Shown here: one piece after another, positions 12,784 to 25,939 of the stretch
How positions within the stretch are numbered: position 1 is the first letter of the stretch
How the letters are laid out: each line of letters begins with the position of its first letter
The notes under the pieces: generated by a model
The model's input: the letters and a program-made list of their open reading frames with translations, nothing else
What the model was told of the DNA's origin: nothing
Database searches by the model: none
Assembly: GCF_032452875.1 (NCBI RefSeq)
Contig: NW_026894315.1
Location: 1-64,000 of the forward strand
Source of the DNA: Bos javanicus
Taxonomy: Eukaryota; Chordata; Mammalia; Artiodactyla; Bovidae
Direction of reading: 5' to 3'
DNA: 64,000 nucleotides
Made by a program: the position numbers and the translations under genes

Positions 12784-13390
12784 ATGATCAGTGTATGATA
12801 GCAAACATGATCAGCGCATGATCAGTCACATGGTCAGCGCCATTAAGTCACGTGATCACTACATGATAGTCATGTGATCAGTCCATGCTCAGTCACAGTA
12901 TCAGTGCATGATCAGCCACGTGATCAGTGCATGATCAGTCAGGTGATCTGTGCATAACCAGCCAGGTGATCAGTTCATGATAGCTATGTGATCAGTTCAT
13001 GATTTGTCACGTGATCTGTGCATGACCAGGCAGGTGATCAGTGCATGATCAGTGTCGTGATCAGTGCATGATAGCCACGTGATCAGTGCATGATCAGTCA
13101 CCTGATGGGTGTATGATCATTCACGTGACCTGTACATGGTAGTTACATGAACATTGCATGATCAGCCACGTGAGAAGTGCATGATAGCAACGTGATGACT
13201 GCATGATCAGTCACGTGATCAGTGCATGATCAGTCATGTGACCAGTACATGGTAGCTGCGTGATCATGCATGATCAGCCACGTGAACAGTGCATGATAGC
13301 CACGTGATCAGTGCATTATCAGACACGAGATCAGTGCATGATCAGTCACGTGATCAGTGCATGATCAGCCACGTGATCAGTGCATGGCCA

Positions 13391-13940
13391 GGCACGTGAT
13401 CAGTGTATGTCCAGCCAAGTGATCAGTGCATGATAGCCACGTGATCAGTGCATGATCAGTCACGTGATCAGTGCATGATCAGTCACATGATCTGTGCATG
13501 ATAGCCAGGTGATCAGTGCATGATAGCCACGTGATCAGTGCATGATCAGTCACGTGATCAGTGCATGATCAGCCACGTGATCAGTGCATGACCAGGCACG
13601 TGATCAGTGTATGTCCAGCCAAGTGATCAGTGCATGATAGACACGTGATCAGTGCATGATCAGTCACGTGATCAGTGCATGATCAGCCACGTGATCAGTG
13701 CATGACCAGGCACGTGATCAGTGTATGTCCAGCCAAGTGATCAGTGCATGATAGACACGTGATCAGTGCATGATCAGACACGAGATCAGTGCATGATCAG
13801 TCATGCGATCAGTGAATGATCAGCCACGAGATCAGTGCATGGCCAGGCACGTGATCAGTGTATGTCCAGGCAAGTGATCAGTGCATGATAGACACGTGAT
13901 CAGTGCATGATCAGTCACGTGATCAGTGCATGATAGCCAG
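13391..13940. repeat. Local multi-unit amplification
   Basis: The group GGCACGTGATCAG, TGTATGTCCAGCCAAGTG (CCAGGCAAGTG in the last), ATAGCCACG or ATAGACACG occurs at 13,391, 13,595, 13,709 and 13,846. The 13,595 to 13,709 step is 114 bp, about five units. Related groups follow in the 16.1-16.3 and 18.5-18.7 kb regions. Confidence 0.65.
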
Positions 13941-14218
13941 GTGATCAGTGCATGATAGCCACGTGATCCGTGCATGGTCAGTCACGTGATCAGTGCATGA
14001 TCATCCACGTGATCAGTGCATGATCAGTCATATGATCAGTGCATGATTAGCCACGTCATCAGGGCATGATAGCCACGTGATCAGTGCATACTATTACGTG
14101 AACAATGCATGCGCAATCACGTGATCAGTGCATGAGAGCCTCGTAATAAGTGAATGATCAGTCACGTGATAGGTGTGTGATCAGCCATGTGAACAGTGCA
14201 TGCTCAGTCACGTGATCA

Positions 14219-14458
14219 GGGCCTGCTGAGCTGCGTGATTACTGTCTGCTCATCTGCTTGACAATTGCCAGCTGAGCTGCACGATTCCTGCCTGCCATCT
14301 CCTTGACAATTGCCACCTGTGCTGCGTAATTCTTGCCTGCTCATCTATTTGATTATTGCCAGCTGAGCAGCATGATTTCTCAGAGCTGAGTTCCATGATT
14401 ATAGCCTGCTGAATGTTTCCTGCCTACTCAGCTCTATGTTCTTTGCCTCCAGAGGCAC
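14219..14458. repeat. Module 11, short form
   Basis: 240 bp. GCTGAATGTTTCC is private. It is partner of module 13, 2,394 bp downstream. Confidence 0.88.
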
Positions 14459-14811
14459 ATGATCAGTGTGTGACACCAAACATGATCAGCACATGATCAG
14501 TCACATGATCAATGCATGATAAGCCAGGTGATCAGTGCATGATCAATTACGTGATCAGTGCATGATCAGTCATGTGACCAGTACATGGTAGCTGCGTGAT
14601 CATTGCATGATCAGCCACGTGAGCAGTGCATGATAGCCACGTGATCAGTGCATGATCAGTCACGTGACCAGTGCATGGTAGCTACGTGATCATTGCATGA
14701 TCAGCCACGTGATCAGTGCATGATATCTAAGTGATCAGTGCAGGATAGCCACGTGATCACTTCATGATTAGTCACGTGATCAGTACATGATCAGTCACGT
14801 GAACAGTGCAT

Positions 14812-15259
14812 GATCATTTACGTTATCTGTGCATGATCAGTCACGTGACCAATATATGGTAGCTTCGTGATCATTCCATGACGAACCACGTGAGCAGTGC
14901 ATGATAGCCACGTGATGTGTGCATGATGAGTTTCGTGAGCAGAGTATGATCAGGCACGTGATCAGTGCATGAGTGCCACGTGATCAGTGCATGATATGTC
15001 ACATGACAGGTGTGTGATCAGCCACGTGAACAGTGCATGTTCAGCCACGTATTCAGTGCATGATAGCCACGTGATCAGTGCATGATCAGTTACGCGGGCA
15101 GTGTATGATCAGCCACGTGATCAGTGCATGGTCAGACACGTGAACAGTGTATGATCAGCCACGTGATCAGTGCATGATATCCAAGTGATCAGTGCATGAT
15201 CATCAAGTGATCAGTGTATGATCAGCCACGTGAACAATGCATGCTCAGTCACGTGATCA
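14812..15259. repeat. Leader block
   Basis: This 448-bp leader shares TTACGTTATCTGTG and ACCAATATATGG with the leader 2,394 bp downstream. It has a private CAGTTACGCGGGCAG unit. Confidence 0.8.
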
Positions 15260-15500
15260 GGGCCTGCTGAGCTGCGTGATTACTGTCTGCTCATCTGCTT
15301 GACAAATACCAGCTGAGCTGCACGATTCCTGCCTGTCATCTGCTTGACAATTGCCAGCTGTGCTGCGTAATTCCTGCCTGCTCAGCTGCTTGATTATTGC
15401 CAGTTGAGCAGCATGATTTCTCAGAGCTGAGTTCCATGATTATTGCCTGCTGACTGTTTTCGTGCCTACTCAGCTCTATGTTCATTGCCTCCAGAGGCAC
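15260..15500. repeat. Module 12, mosaic
   Basis: 241 bp. The 5' half carries GACAAATACC and GCCAGTTGAG as in module 10. The 3' half carries CTCAGAGCTGAG, CTATGTTCATTGCC and a GATAAGTCAGG trailer of short-form type. The antisense frame survives with one codon fewer. Confidence 0.87.
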
Positions 15501-16612
15501 ATGATCAGTGTATGACAGCAAACATGATCAGCGCATGATCAGTCACATGGTCAGCGCATGATAAGTCAGGTGATCAGTGCATGATAGTCATGTGATCAGT
15601 GCATGATCAGTCAGTGATCAGTGCATGATCAGCCACGTGATCAGTGCATGATCAGTCCCGTGATCAGTGCATGATCAGCCAGGTGATCAGTGCATGATAG
15701 CTACGTGATCAGTTCATGATTTGTCACGTGATCTGTGCATGACCAGGCAGGTGATCAGTGTATGATCAGCGACGTGATCAGTGCATGATAGCCACGTGAT
15801 CAGTGCATGATCAGTCACCTGATCAGTGTATGATCATTCACGTGACCTGTACATGGTAGTTACATGAACATTGCATGATCAGCCACGTGAGAAGTGCATG
15901 ATAGCCACGTGATCAGTGCATGATCAGTCACGTGATCAGTGCATGATCAGTCACGTGACCAGTACATGGTAGCTGCGTGATCATGCATGATCAGCCACGT
16001 GAACAGTGCATGATAGCCACGTGATCAGTGCATTATCAGACACGAGATCAGTGCATGATCAGTCACGTGATCAGTGCATGATCAGCCACGTGATCAGTGC
16101 ATGGCCAGGCACGTGATCAGTGTATGTCCAGCCAAGTGATCAGTGCATGATAGACACGTGATCAGTGCATGATCAGACACGAGATCAGTGCATGATCAGT
16201 CAGGCGATCAGTGAATGATCAGCCACGAGATCAGTGCATGGCCAGGCACGTGATCAGTGTATGTCCAGCCAAGTGATCAGTGCATGATAGACACGTGATC
16301 AGTGCATGATCAGTCACGTGATCAGTGCATGATAGCCAGGTGATCAGTGCATGATAGCCACGTGATCCGTGCATGGTCTGTCACGTGATCAGTGCATGAT
16401 CATCCCGTGATCAGTGCATGATAGTCATGTGATCAGTGCATGATTAGCCACGTCATCAGGGCATGATAGCCACGTGATCAGTGCATACTATACGTGAACA
16501 ATGCATGCGCAATCACGTGATCAGTGCATGAGAGCCACGTAATAAGTGAATGATCAGTCACGTGATGGGTGTGATCAGCCATGTGAACAGTGCATGCTCA
16601 GTCACGTGATCA

Positions 16613-16852
16613 GGGCCTGCTGAGCTGCGTGATTACTGTCTGCTCATCTGCTTGACAATTGCCAGCTGAGCTGCACGATTCCTGCCTGCCATCTCCTTGA
16701 CAATTGCCAGCTGTGCTGCGTAATTCATGCCTGCTCATCTATTTGATTATTGCCAGCTGAGCAGCATGATTTCTCAGAGCTGAGTTCCATGATTATAGCC
16801 TGCTGACTGTTTCCTGCCTACTCAGCTCTATGTTCTTTGCCTCCAGAGGCAC
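16613..16852. repeat. Module 13, short form
   Basis: 240 bp. It is very close to module 11, with private TAATTCATGCCTG and GCCAGCTGTG. Confidence 0.88.
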
Positions 16853-17205
16853 ATGATCAGTGTGTGACACCAAACATGATCAGCACATGATCAGTCACAT
16901 GATCAATGCATGATAAGCCAGGTGATCAGTGCATGATCAATTACGTGATCAGTGCATGATCAGTCATGTGACCAGTACATGGTAGCTGCGTGATCATTGC
17001 ATGATCAGCCACGTGAGCAGTGTATGATAGCCACGTGATCAGTGCATGATCAGTCACGTGACCAGTGCATGGTAGCTACGTGATCATTGCATGATCAGCC
17101 ACGTGATCAGTGCATGATATCTAAGTGATCAGTGCAGGATAGCCACGTGATCACTTCATGATTAGTCACGTGATCAGTACATGATCAGTCACGTGAACAG
17201 TGCAT

Positions 17206-17653
17206 GATCATTTACGTTATCTGTGCATGATCATTCACGTGACCAATATATGGTAGCTTCGTGATCATTCCATGACGAACCACGTGAGCAGTGCATGACA
17301 GCCACGTGATGTGTGCATGATGAGTTTCGTGAGCAGAGAATGATCAGTCACGTGATCAGTGCATGAGTGTAACGTGATCAGTGCATGATATGTCACGTGA
17401 CAGGTGTGTGATCAGCCACGTGAACAGTGCATGTTCAGCCACGTATTCAGTGCATGATAGCCACGTGATCGGTGCATGATCAGTTACGTGAGCAGTGTAT
17501 GATCAGCCACGTGATCAGTGCATGGTCAGACACGTGAACAGTGTATGATCAGCCATGTGATCAGTGCATGATATCCAAGTGATCAGTGCATGATCATCAC
17601 GTGATCAGTGTATGATCAGCCACGTGAACAATGCATGCTCAGTCACGTGATCA
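17206..17653. repeat. Leader block
   Basis: This 448-bp leader shares TTACGTTATCTGTG with 14,812-15,259 and CATGAGTGTAACG with 12,092-12,539, so it combines features of both. Confidence 0.8.
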
Positions 17654-17897
17654 GGGCCTGCTGAGCTGCGTGATTACTGTCTGCTCATCTGCTTGACAAA
17701 TACCAGCTGAGCTGCACGATTCCTGCCTGTCATCTGCTTGACAATTGCCAGCTGTGCTGCGTAATTCCTGCCTGCTCAGCTGCTTGATTATTGCCAGTTG
17801 AGCAGCATGATTCCTCACACCTGAGTTCCATGATTATTGCCTGCTGACTGTTTAATTCGTGCCTACTCAGCTCTTTGTTTATTGCCTCCAGAGGCAC
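17654..17897. repeat. Module 14, long form
   Basis: 244 bp. It appears identical to module 10 although it is 5,114 bp away. The trailer differs slightly (GCAAATATG). Confidence 0.88.
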
Positions 17898-19150
17898 ATG
17901 ATCAGTGTATGATAGCAAATATGATCAGCGCATGATCAGTCACATGGTCAGCGCCATTAAGTCACGTGATCACTACATGATAGTCATGTGATCAGTCCAT
18001 GCTCAGTCACGGTATCAGTGCATGATCAGCCACGTGATCAGTGCATGATCAGTCAGGTGATCTGTGCATAACCAGCCAGGTGATCAGTTCATGATAGCTA
18101 TGTGATCAGTTCATGATTTGTCACGTGATCTGTGCATGACCAGGCAGGTGATCAGTGCATGATCAGTGTCGTGATCAGTGCATGATAGCCACGTGATCAG
18201 TGCATGATCAGTCACCTGATGGGTGTATGATCATTCACGTGACCTGTACATGGTAGTTACATGAACATTGCATGATCAGCCACGTGAAAGTGCATGATAG
18301 CCACGTGATGACTGCATGATCAGTCACGTGATCAGTGCATGATCAGTCATGTGACCTGTACATGGTAGCTGCGTGATCATGCATGATCAGCCACGTGAAC
18401 AGTGCATGATAGCCACGTGATCAGTGCATGATCAGACACGAGATCAGTGCATGATCAGTCATGTGATCAGTGCATGATCAGCCACGTGATCAGTGCATGG
18501 CCAGGCACGTGATCAGTGTATGTCCAGCCAAGTGATCAGTGCATGATAGACACGTGATCAGTGCATGATCAGCCACGAGATCAGTGCATGATCAGTCATG
18601 CGATCAGTGAATGATCAGCCACGAGATCAGTGCATGGCCAGGCACGTGATCAGTGTATGTCCAGGCAAGTGATCAGTGCATGATAGACACGTGATCAGTG
18701 CATGATCAGTCACGTGATCAGTGCATGATAGCCAGGTGATCAGTGCATGATAGCCACGTTATCAGTGCATGGTCTGTCACGTGATCAGTGCATGATCATC
18801 CACGTGATCAGTGCATGATCAGTCACGTGACCAGTACCTGGTAGCTACGTGATCATTGCATGAACAGCCGCGTGAGCAGTGCATGATAGCCACGTCATCA
18901 GTGCATGATCTGTCGCATGAACATTGTATGATCATCCGGGTGATAAGTGCATGATAGCCACGTGATCAGTGCATGATCAGTTATGTGAGCAGTGTATGAT
19001 CAGCCACGTGATCAGTGCATGGTCAGACACGTGAACAGTGTATGATCAGCCAAGTGATCAGTGCATGATATCCAAGTGATCAGTGCATGATCATCATGTG
19101 ATCAGTGTATGATCAGCCACGTGAACAGTGCATGCTCTGTCACATGATCA

Positions 19151-19390
19151 GGGCCTGCTGAGCTCCGTGATTACTGTCTGCTCATCTGCTTGACAATTGC
19201 CAGCTGAGCTGCATGATTCCTGCCTGTCATCTGCTTGACAATTGCCAGCTGTGCTGCATAATTCCTGCCTGCTCAGCTGCTTGATTATGGCCAGCTGAGC
19301 AGCATGATTCCTCACAGCTGAGTTCCATGATTATTGCCTGCTGACTGATTTGTGCCTACTCAGCTCTTTGTTTATTGCCTCCAGAGGCAC
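19151..19390. repeat. Module 15, intermediate form
   Basis: 240 bp. GAGCTCCGTG, CTGCATAATTCC, GATTATGGCC and GACTGATTTGTGCC define a subtype shared with modules 20 and 25. The trailer is of long-form type (AGAGCCATTAAG). Confidence 0.88.
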
Positions 19391-20123
19391 ATGATCAGTG
19401 TATGATAGCAAACATGATCAGCGCATGATCAGTCACATGATCAGAGCCATTAAGTCACGTGATCACTACATGATAGTCATGTGATCAGTCCATGCTCAGT
19501 CACGGTATCAGTGCATGATCAGCCACGTGATCAGTGCATGATCAGCCAGGTGATCAGTTCATCATGCTATGTGATCAGTTCATGATTTGTCACGTGATCT
19601 GTGCATGACAAGGCAGGTGATCAGTGTATGATCAGCCATGTGACCAGTGCATGATCCGTCACCTGATGGGTGTATGATCAGACACCTGACCGGTACATGG
19701 TAGCTACATGATCATTGCATGATCAGCCACGTGAGTAGTGCATGATAGCCACGTGATCAGTGCATGATCAGTCACAGGTTCAGTGCATGATCAGTCATGT
19801 AATCTGTGCATGACCAGGCACGTAATCAGTGTATGACCAGCCAAGTGATCAGTGCATGATAGCCACGTGATCAGTGCATGATCAGTCACGTGATCAGTGC
19901 ATGATAGCCACGTGATCAGTGCATGATAGCCACGTGATCAGTGCATAATCAGTTAGGTGAGCAGTGTATGATCAGCCACTTGATCAGTACATGGTCAGAC
20001 ACGTGAACAGTGTATGATCAGCCACGTGATCAGTGCATGATATCCAAGTGATCAGTGCATGATCAATCACGTGATCAGTGTATGATCAGCCACGTGAACA
20101 GTGCATGCTCAGTCACGTGATCA

Positions 20124-20363
20124 GGGCCTGCTGAGCTGCGTGATTACTGTCTGCTCATCTGCTTGACAATTTCCAGCTGAGCTGCACGATTCCTGCCTGT
20201 CATCTCCTTGACAATTGCCACCTGTGCTGCGTAATTCCTGCCTGCTCATCTACTTGATTATTGCCAGCTGAGCAGCATGATTTCTCAGAGGTGAGTTCCA
20301 TGATTATAGCCTGCTAACTGTTTCCTGCCTACTCAGCTCTATGTTCATTGCCTCCAGAGTCAC
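20124..20363. repeat. Module 16, short form
   Basis: 240 bp. GACAATTTCC, CATCTACTTG, CAGAGGTGAG, GCTAACTG and the end CAGAGTCAC recur in module 21. Confidence 0.88.
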
Positions 20364-21461
20364 ATGATCAGTGTGTGACACCAAACATGATCAGCACATG
20401 ATCAGTCACATAATCAATGCATGATAAGCCAGGTGATCAGTGCATGATCAATTATGTGATCAGTGCATGATCAGTCATGTGACCAGTACATGGTAGCTGC
20501 GTGATCATTGCATGATCAGCCACGTGAGCAGTGCATGATAGCCACGTGATCAGTGCATGATCAGTCACGTGATCTGTGCATGATCAGTCACGTGATCAGT
20601 GCATGATCAGTCACGTGATCTGTGCATGATCAGTCACGTGATCAGTGCATGATCAATTACGTGATCAGTGCATGATCAGTCCCGTGACCAGTGCATGGTA
20701 GCTACGTGATCAGTGCATGATCAGCCACGTGATCAGTGCATGATCAGTCACGTGATACGTGTGTGATCAGCCACGTGATCAGTGCATATTATCCACATGA
20801 TCAGTGCAGGATAGCCACGTGATCACTTCATGATTATTTACGTGATCTGTACATGATCAGTCACGTGATTCGTGTGTGATCAGCCACCGGATCAGTGCGT
20901 GATGAGCCATGAGATCAGTGCAGGATCAATTACGTGATCAGTGCATGATCAGTCACATGATCAGTACATGGTAGCTACGGGATCATTGCGTGATCAGCCA
21001 CGTGATCAGTGCATGATAGCCACGTGATCAGTGCATGAGAGCCACGTGATCAGTGCATGATCATCCACGTGATCAGTGTATGTGGAGTCATGTAGTCAAT
21101 GCATGATAGCGCCGTGATCAGTGCACGATCAGTCCGTGATGAGTGTATGATCAGCCAAGTGATCAGTGCAAGATAGCTACGTGATCAGTGCATGAACAGC
21201 CACGTGAGCAGTGCATGATAGCCACGTGATTAGGGCATGATCAGACACGAGATCAGTGCATGATCAGTCACGTGATCAGTGCATGATCAGCCACGTGATC
21301 AGTGCATGACCAGGCACGTGATCAGTGTATGTCCAGCCAAGTGATCAGTGCATGATAGCCACGTGATCAGTGCATGATCAGTCACATGATCAGTGCATGG
21401 TCAGTCACGTGATAGGTGTGTGATCAGCCACGTGAACAGTGCATGCTCAGTCACGTGATCA

Positions 21462-21701
21462 GGGCCTGCTGAGCTGCGTGATTACTGTCTGCTCATCTGC
21501 TTGACAATTTCCAGCTGAGCTGCACGATTCCTGCCTGTCATCTCCTTAACAATTGCCACCTGTGCTGTGTAATTCCTGCCTGCTCATCTACTTGATTATT
21601 GCCAGCTGAGCAGCATGATTTCTCAGAGGTGAGTTCCATGATTATAGCCTGCTGACTGATTTCTGCCTACTCAGCTCTATGTTCATTGCCTCCAAAGTCA
21701 C
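21462..21701. repeat. Module 17, short form
   Basis: 240 bp. CTCCTTAACA, GCTGTGTAATT, GACTGATTTCTGCC and the end CCAAAGTCAC recur in module 22. Module 19 shares most of these. Confidence 0.88.
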
Positions 21702-22624
21702 ATGATCAGTGTGTGACACCAAACATGATCAGCACATGATCAGTCACATAATCAATGCATGATAAGCCAGGTGATCAGTGCATGATCAATTATGTGATCA
21801 GTGCATGATCAGTCATGTGACCAGTACATGGTAGCTGCGTGATCATTGCATGATCAGCCACGTGAACAGTGCATGATAGCCACGTGATCAGTGCATGATC
21901 AATCACGTGATCTGTGCATGATCAGTCACGTGATCAGTGCATGATCAGTCACGAGATCAGTGCATGATCAGTCACGTGATCAGTGCATGATCAATTACCT
22001 GATCAGTGCATGATCAGTCACGTGACCAGTGCATGGTAGCTACGTGATCATTGCATGATCAGTCACGTGATACGTGTGTTATCAGCCACGTGATCAGTGC
22101 ATGTTATCCACGTGATCAGTGCAGGATAGCCACGTGATCACTTCATGATTATTTGCGTGATCTGTACATGATCAGTCACGTGATTCGTGTGTGATCAGCC
22201 ACCGGATCAGTGCGTGATGAGCCATGTGATCAGTGCAGGATCAATTACGTGATCAGTGCATGATCAGTCACATGACCAGTATATGGTAGCTACGTGATCA
22301 TTGCGTGATCAGCCACGTGATCAGTGCATGATAGCTACGTGATCAGTGCATGATAGCCACATAATCAGTGCATGAGAGCCACGTGATCAGTGCATGATCA
22401 GTCACGTGATACATGTGTGATCAGCCACGTGATCAGTGCATGATGAGCCATGTGATCAGTGCAGGATCAAATTACATGATCATTGCATGATCAGTCACGT
22501 GACCAGTACATGGTTGCCAAGTGAACCTTGCATGATCAGCCACGTGAGCAGAGCATGATAGCCACGTGATCAGTGCATGATCAGTCACGTGATCAGTACA
22601 TGATCAGTCACTTGAACAGTTCAT

Positions 22625-23069
22625 GATCATTGACGTGATCTGTGCATGATCAGTCACGTGACCAGTATATGGTAGCTACGTGATCATTCCATGACGAGCC
22701 ACGTGAGCAGTGCATGATAGCCACGTGATGTGTGCATGATCAGTTACGTGAGCAGAGTATGATCAGCCACGTGATCAGTGCATGAGTGCCACGTGATCAG
22801 TGCATATGTCACGTGACATGTGTGTGATCAGCCACGTGAACAGTGCATGTTCAGCCACGTGATCAGTGCAAGATAGCCACGTGATCAGTGCATGATCAGT
22901 TACCTGAGCAGTGTATGATCAGCCACGTGACCAGTGCATGGTCAGACACGTGAACAGTGTATGATCAGCCACGTGATCAGTGCATGATATCGAAGTGATC
23001 AGTGCATGATCATCACGTGATCAGTGTATGATCAGGCAGGTGAATAGTGCATGCTCACTCACGTGATAA
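22625..23069. repeat. Leader block
   Basis: This is a 445-bp leader beginning GATCATTGACGTGATCTG. The variants GCATATGTCACGTGACATG, GCAAGATAGCC and CAGGCAGGTGAATAG are repeated in the leader at 29,960. Confidence 0.8.
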
Positions 23070-23313
23070 GGGCCTGCTGAGCTGCGTGATTACTGTCTGC
23101 TCATCTGCTTGAAAATTGCCAGCTGAGCTGCATGATTCCTGCCTGTCATCTGCTTGACAATTGCCAGCTGTGCTGCGTAATTCCTGCCTGCTCAGCTGCT
23201 TGATTATTGCCAGCTGAGCAGCATGATTCCTCACACCTGAGTTCCATGATTATTGCGTGCTGACTGTTTGATTCGTGCCTACTCAGCTCTTTGTTTATTG
23301 CCTCCAGAGGCAA
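23070..23313. repeat. Module 18, long form
   Basis: 244 bp. The entry is GATAAGGGCC, with GAAAATTGCC, GCGTGCTGAC and the end AGGCAAATG. It is partner of module 23. Confidence 0.88.
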
Positions 23314-23882
23314 ATGATCAGTGTATGATAGCAAATATGATCAGCGCATGATCAGTCACATGATCAGAGCCATTAAGTCACGTGATCACTACATGATAGT
23401 CATGTGATCAGTCCATGCTCAGTCACGGTATCAGTGCATGATCAGCCACGTGATCAGTGCATGATCAGCCAGGTGATCATTTCATGATAGCTATGTGATC
23501 AGTTCATGATTTGTCACGTGATCTGTGCATGACCAGGCAGGTGGTCAGTGTATGATCAGCGACGTGATCAGTGCATGATCCGTCACCTAATGGGTGTATG
23601 ATCAGTCACCTGACCGGTACATGGTAGCTACATGATCATTGCATGATCAGCCACGTGAGTAGTGCATGATAGCCACGTGATCAGTGCATGATCAGTCACG
23701 TGATCAGTGCATGATCAGTCACGTGATCAGTGGATGATCAGCCACGTGATCAGTGCATGATCAGCCACATGATCAGTGCATGATCAATTATGTGATCAGT
23801 GCATGATCAGTCACGTGAGCAGTGCATGATAGCCACGTGATCAGTGCATCATCAGACACGAGATCAGTGCATGATCAGCCAC

Positions 23883-24600
23883 GTGAGTAGTGCACGATAG
23901 CCACGTGATCACTGCATGATCAGTCACGTGATCACTGCATGATCAGTCATGTGACCAGTACATGGTAGCTGCGTGATCATCGCATGATCAGTCACGTGAG
24001 CAGTGCATGATAGCCACGTGATCAGTGCATCATCAGACACGAGATCAGTGCATGATCAGTCACGTGATCAGTGCATGATCAGCCACGTGATCAGTGCAGG
24101 ACCAGGCACGTGATCAGTGTATGTCCAGCCAAGTGATCAGTGCATGATAGCCACTTGATCAGTGCATGATCAGTCACGTGATCAGTGCATGGTCAGTCAC
24201 GTGATCAGTGGATGATCAGCCACGTGATCAGTGCATGATCAGCCACATGATCAGTGCATGATCAATTATGTGATCAGTGCATGATCAGTCACCTGATGGG
24301 TGTATGACCATTCACGTGACCTGTACATGGTAGCTACATGATCATTGCATGATCAGCCACGTGAGTAGTGCACGATAGCCACGTGATCACTGCATGATCA
24401 GTCACGTGATCACTGCATGATCAGTCATGTGACCAGTACATGGTAGCTGCGTGATCATCGCATGATCAGTCACGTGAGCAGTGCATGATAGCCACGTGAT
24501 CAGTGCATCATCAGACACGAGATCAGTGCATGATCAGTCACGTGATCAGTGCATGATCAGCCACGTGATCAGTGCAGGACCAGGCACGTGATCAGTGCAT
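23883..24600. repeat. Nested 478-bp duplication inside copy 1
   Basis: The series GTGAGTAGTGCACGATAGCC, GATCACTGCATGATCAG (twice), GCGTGATCATCGCATG, CATCATCAGACACGAG starts at 23,883 and again at 24,361, 478 bp later. The same pair is present in copy 2 at 31,216 and 31,693. It therefore predates the 7.3-kb duplication. Confidence 0.8.
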
Positions 24601-25699
24601 GGTCAGTCACGTGATAGGTGTGTGATCAGCCACGTGAACAGTGCATGATCAGAAACATGATCAATTACGTGATCAGTGCATGATCAGTCACGTGACCAGT
24701 ACATGGTAGCTACGTGATCATTGCCAGATCAGCATCGTGAGCAGTGCATGATAGCCACGTGATCAGTGCATGATCAGCCATGTGATCAGTGCATGATCAG
24801 TCACGTGATCAGTGCATGGTCAGTCACGTGATCAGTGCATGATCATCCACGTGATCAGTGCATGTGGAGTCATGTAGTCAATGCATGATAGCGCCGTGAT
24901 CAGTGAACGATCAGTCCCGTGATGAGTGTATGATCAGCCAAGTGATCAGTGCAAGATAGCTACGTGATCAGTGCATGATCAGCCACGTGAGCAGTGCGTG
25001 ATAGCCACGTGATTAGGGCATGATCAGACACGAGATCACTGCATGATCAGCCACGTGATCAGTGCATGACCAGGCACGTGATCAGTTTATGTCCAGCCAA
25101 GTGATCAGTGCATGATAGCCACGTGATCAGTGCATGATCTGTCGCATGATCATTGTATAATCATCCGGGTGATCAGTGCATGGGCAGTCATGTGATCAGT
25201 GCATCATATAGACGTGATCACTGCATGATGAGTCTCGTGATCAGTGTATGATCAACCACGTGATCAGTGCCCGATAGCCAGGTAATGAGTGCACGATAGC
25301 CAGATGATCAGTGCATTATCAGTCACGTGATCAGTGTATGATCACGCAAGTAATAAGTGCTTGATAGCCAACTGATCAGTGGATGATCAGTCACGTGATC
25401 AGTGCATGGTCAGTCACGTGATCATTGCATTATCAGCCACGTGATCAGTGCATGATCAATTACGTGATCAGTGCATGATCAGTCAAGTGATCAGTACATG
25501 ATCAGTCAAGTGAACAGTGCATGATCAGTCATGTGATCAGTGTATGACCAGCCAAGTGATCAGTGCATGATAGCCACGTGATCAGTGCATGATCAGTCAC
25601 GTGATCAGTGCATGATCAGTCACATGATCAGTGCATGGTCAGTCACGTGATAGGTGTGTGATCAGCCACGTGAACAGTGCATGCTCAGTCACGTGATGA

Positions 25700-25939
25700 G
25701 GGCCTGCTGAGCTGCGTGATTACTGTCTGCTCATCTGCTTGACAATTTCCAGCTGAGCTGCACGATTCCTGCCTGTCATCTCCTTAACAATTGCCACCTG
25801 TGCTGCGTAATTCCTGCCTGCTCATCTACTTGATTATTGCCAGCTGAGAAGCATGATTTCTCAGAGGTGAGTTCCATGATTATAGCCTGCTGACTGATTC
25901 CTGCCTACTCAGCTCTATGTTCATTGCCTCCAAAGTCAC
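25700..25939. repeat. Module 19, short form
   Basis: 240 bp. The entry is GATGAGGGCC. It shares CTCCTTAACA and CCAAAGTCAC with module 17 and has private GAGAAGCATG. It lies at the end of duplication copy 1 and has no counterpart at the end of copy 2. Confidence 0.88.

Larger units (their letters stand above)
14219..19000. repeat. 2,394-bp higher-order repeat, about two copies
   Basis: Modules at 14,219 (short) and 15,260 (long-like) are followed by modules at 16,613 (short) and 17,654 (long). Both pairs are 1,041 bp apart internally and exactly 2,394 bp apart from each other. Trailers and leaders also match, including GACAAATACC in both long members and the series GGCCAGGCACGTG, TGTCCAGCCAAGTG, ATAGACACG downstream. 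The second copy ends raggedly near 18.8-19.0 kb. The module at 12,540 matches the one at 17,654 more closely than the one at 15,260 does, so the history is not a single clean duplication. Confidence 0.75.
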
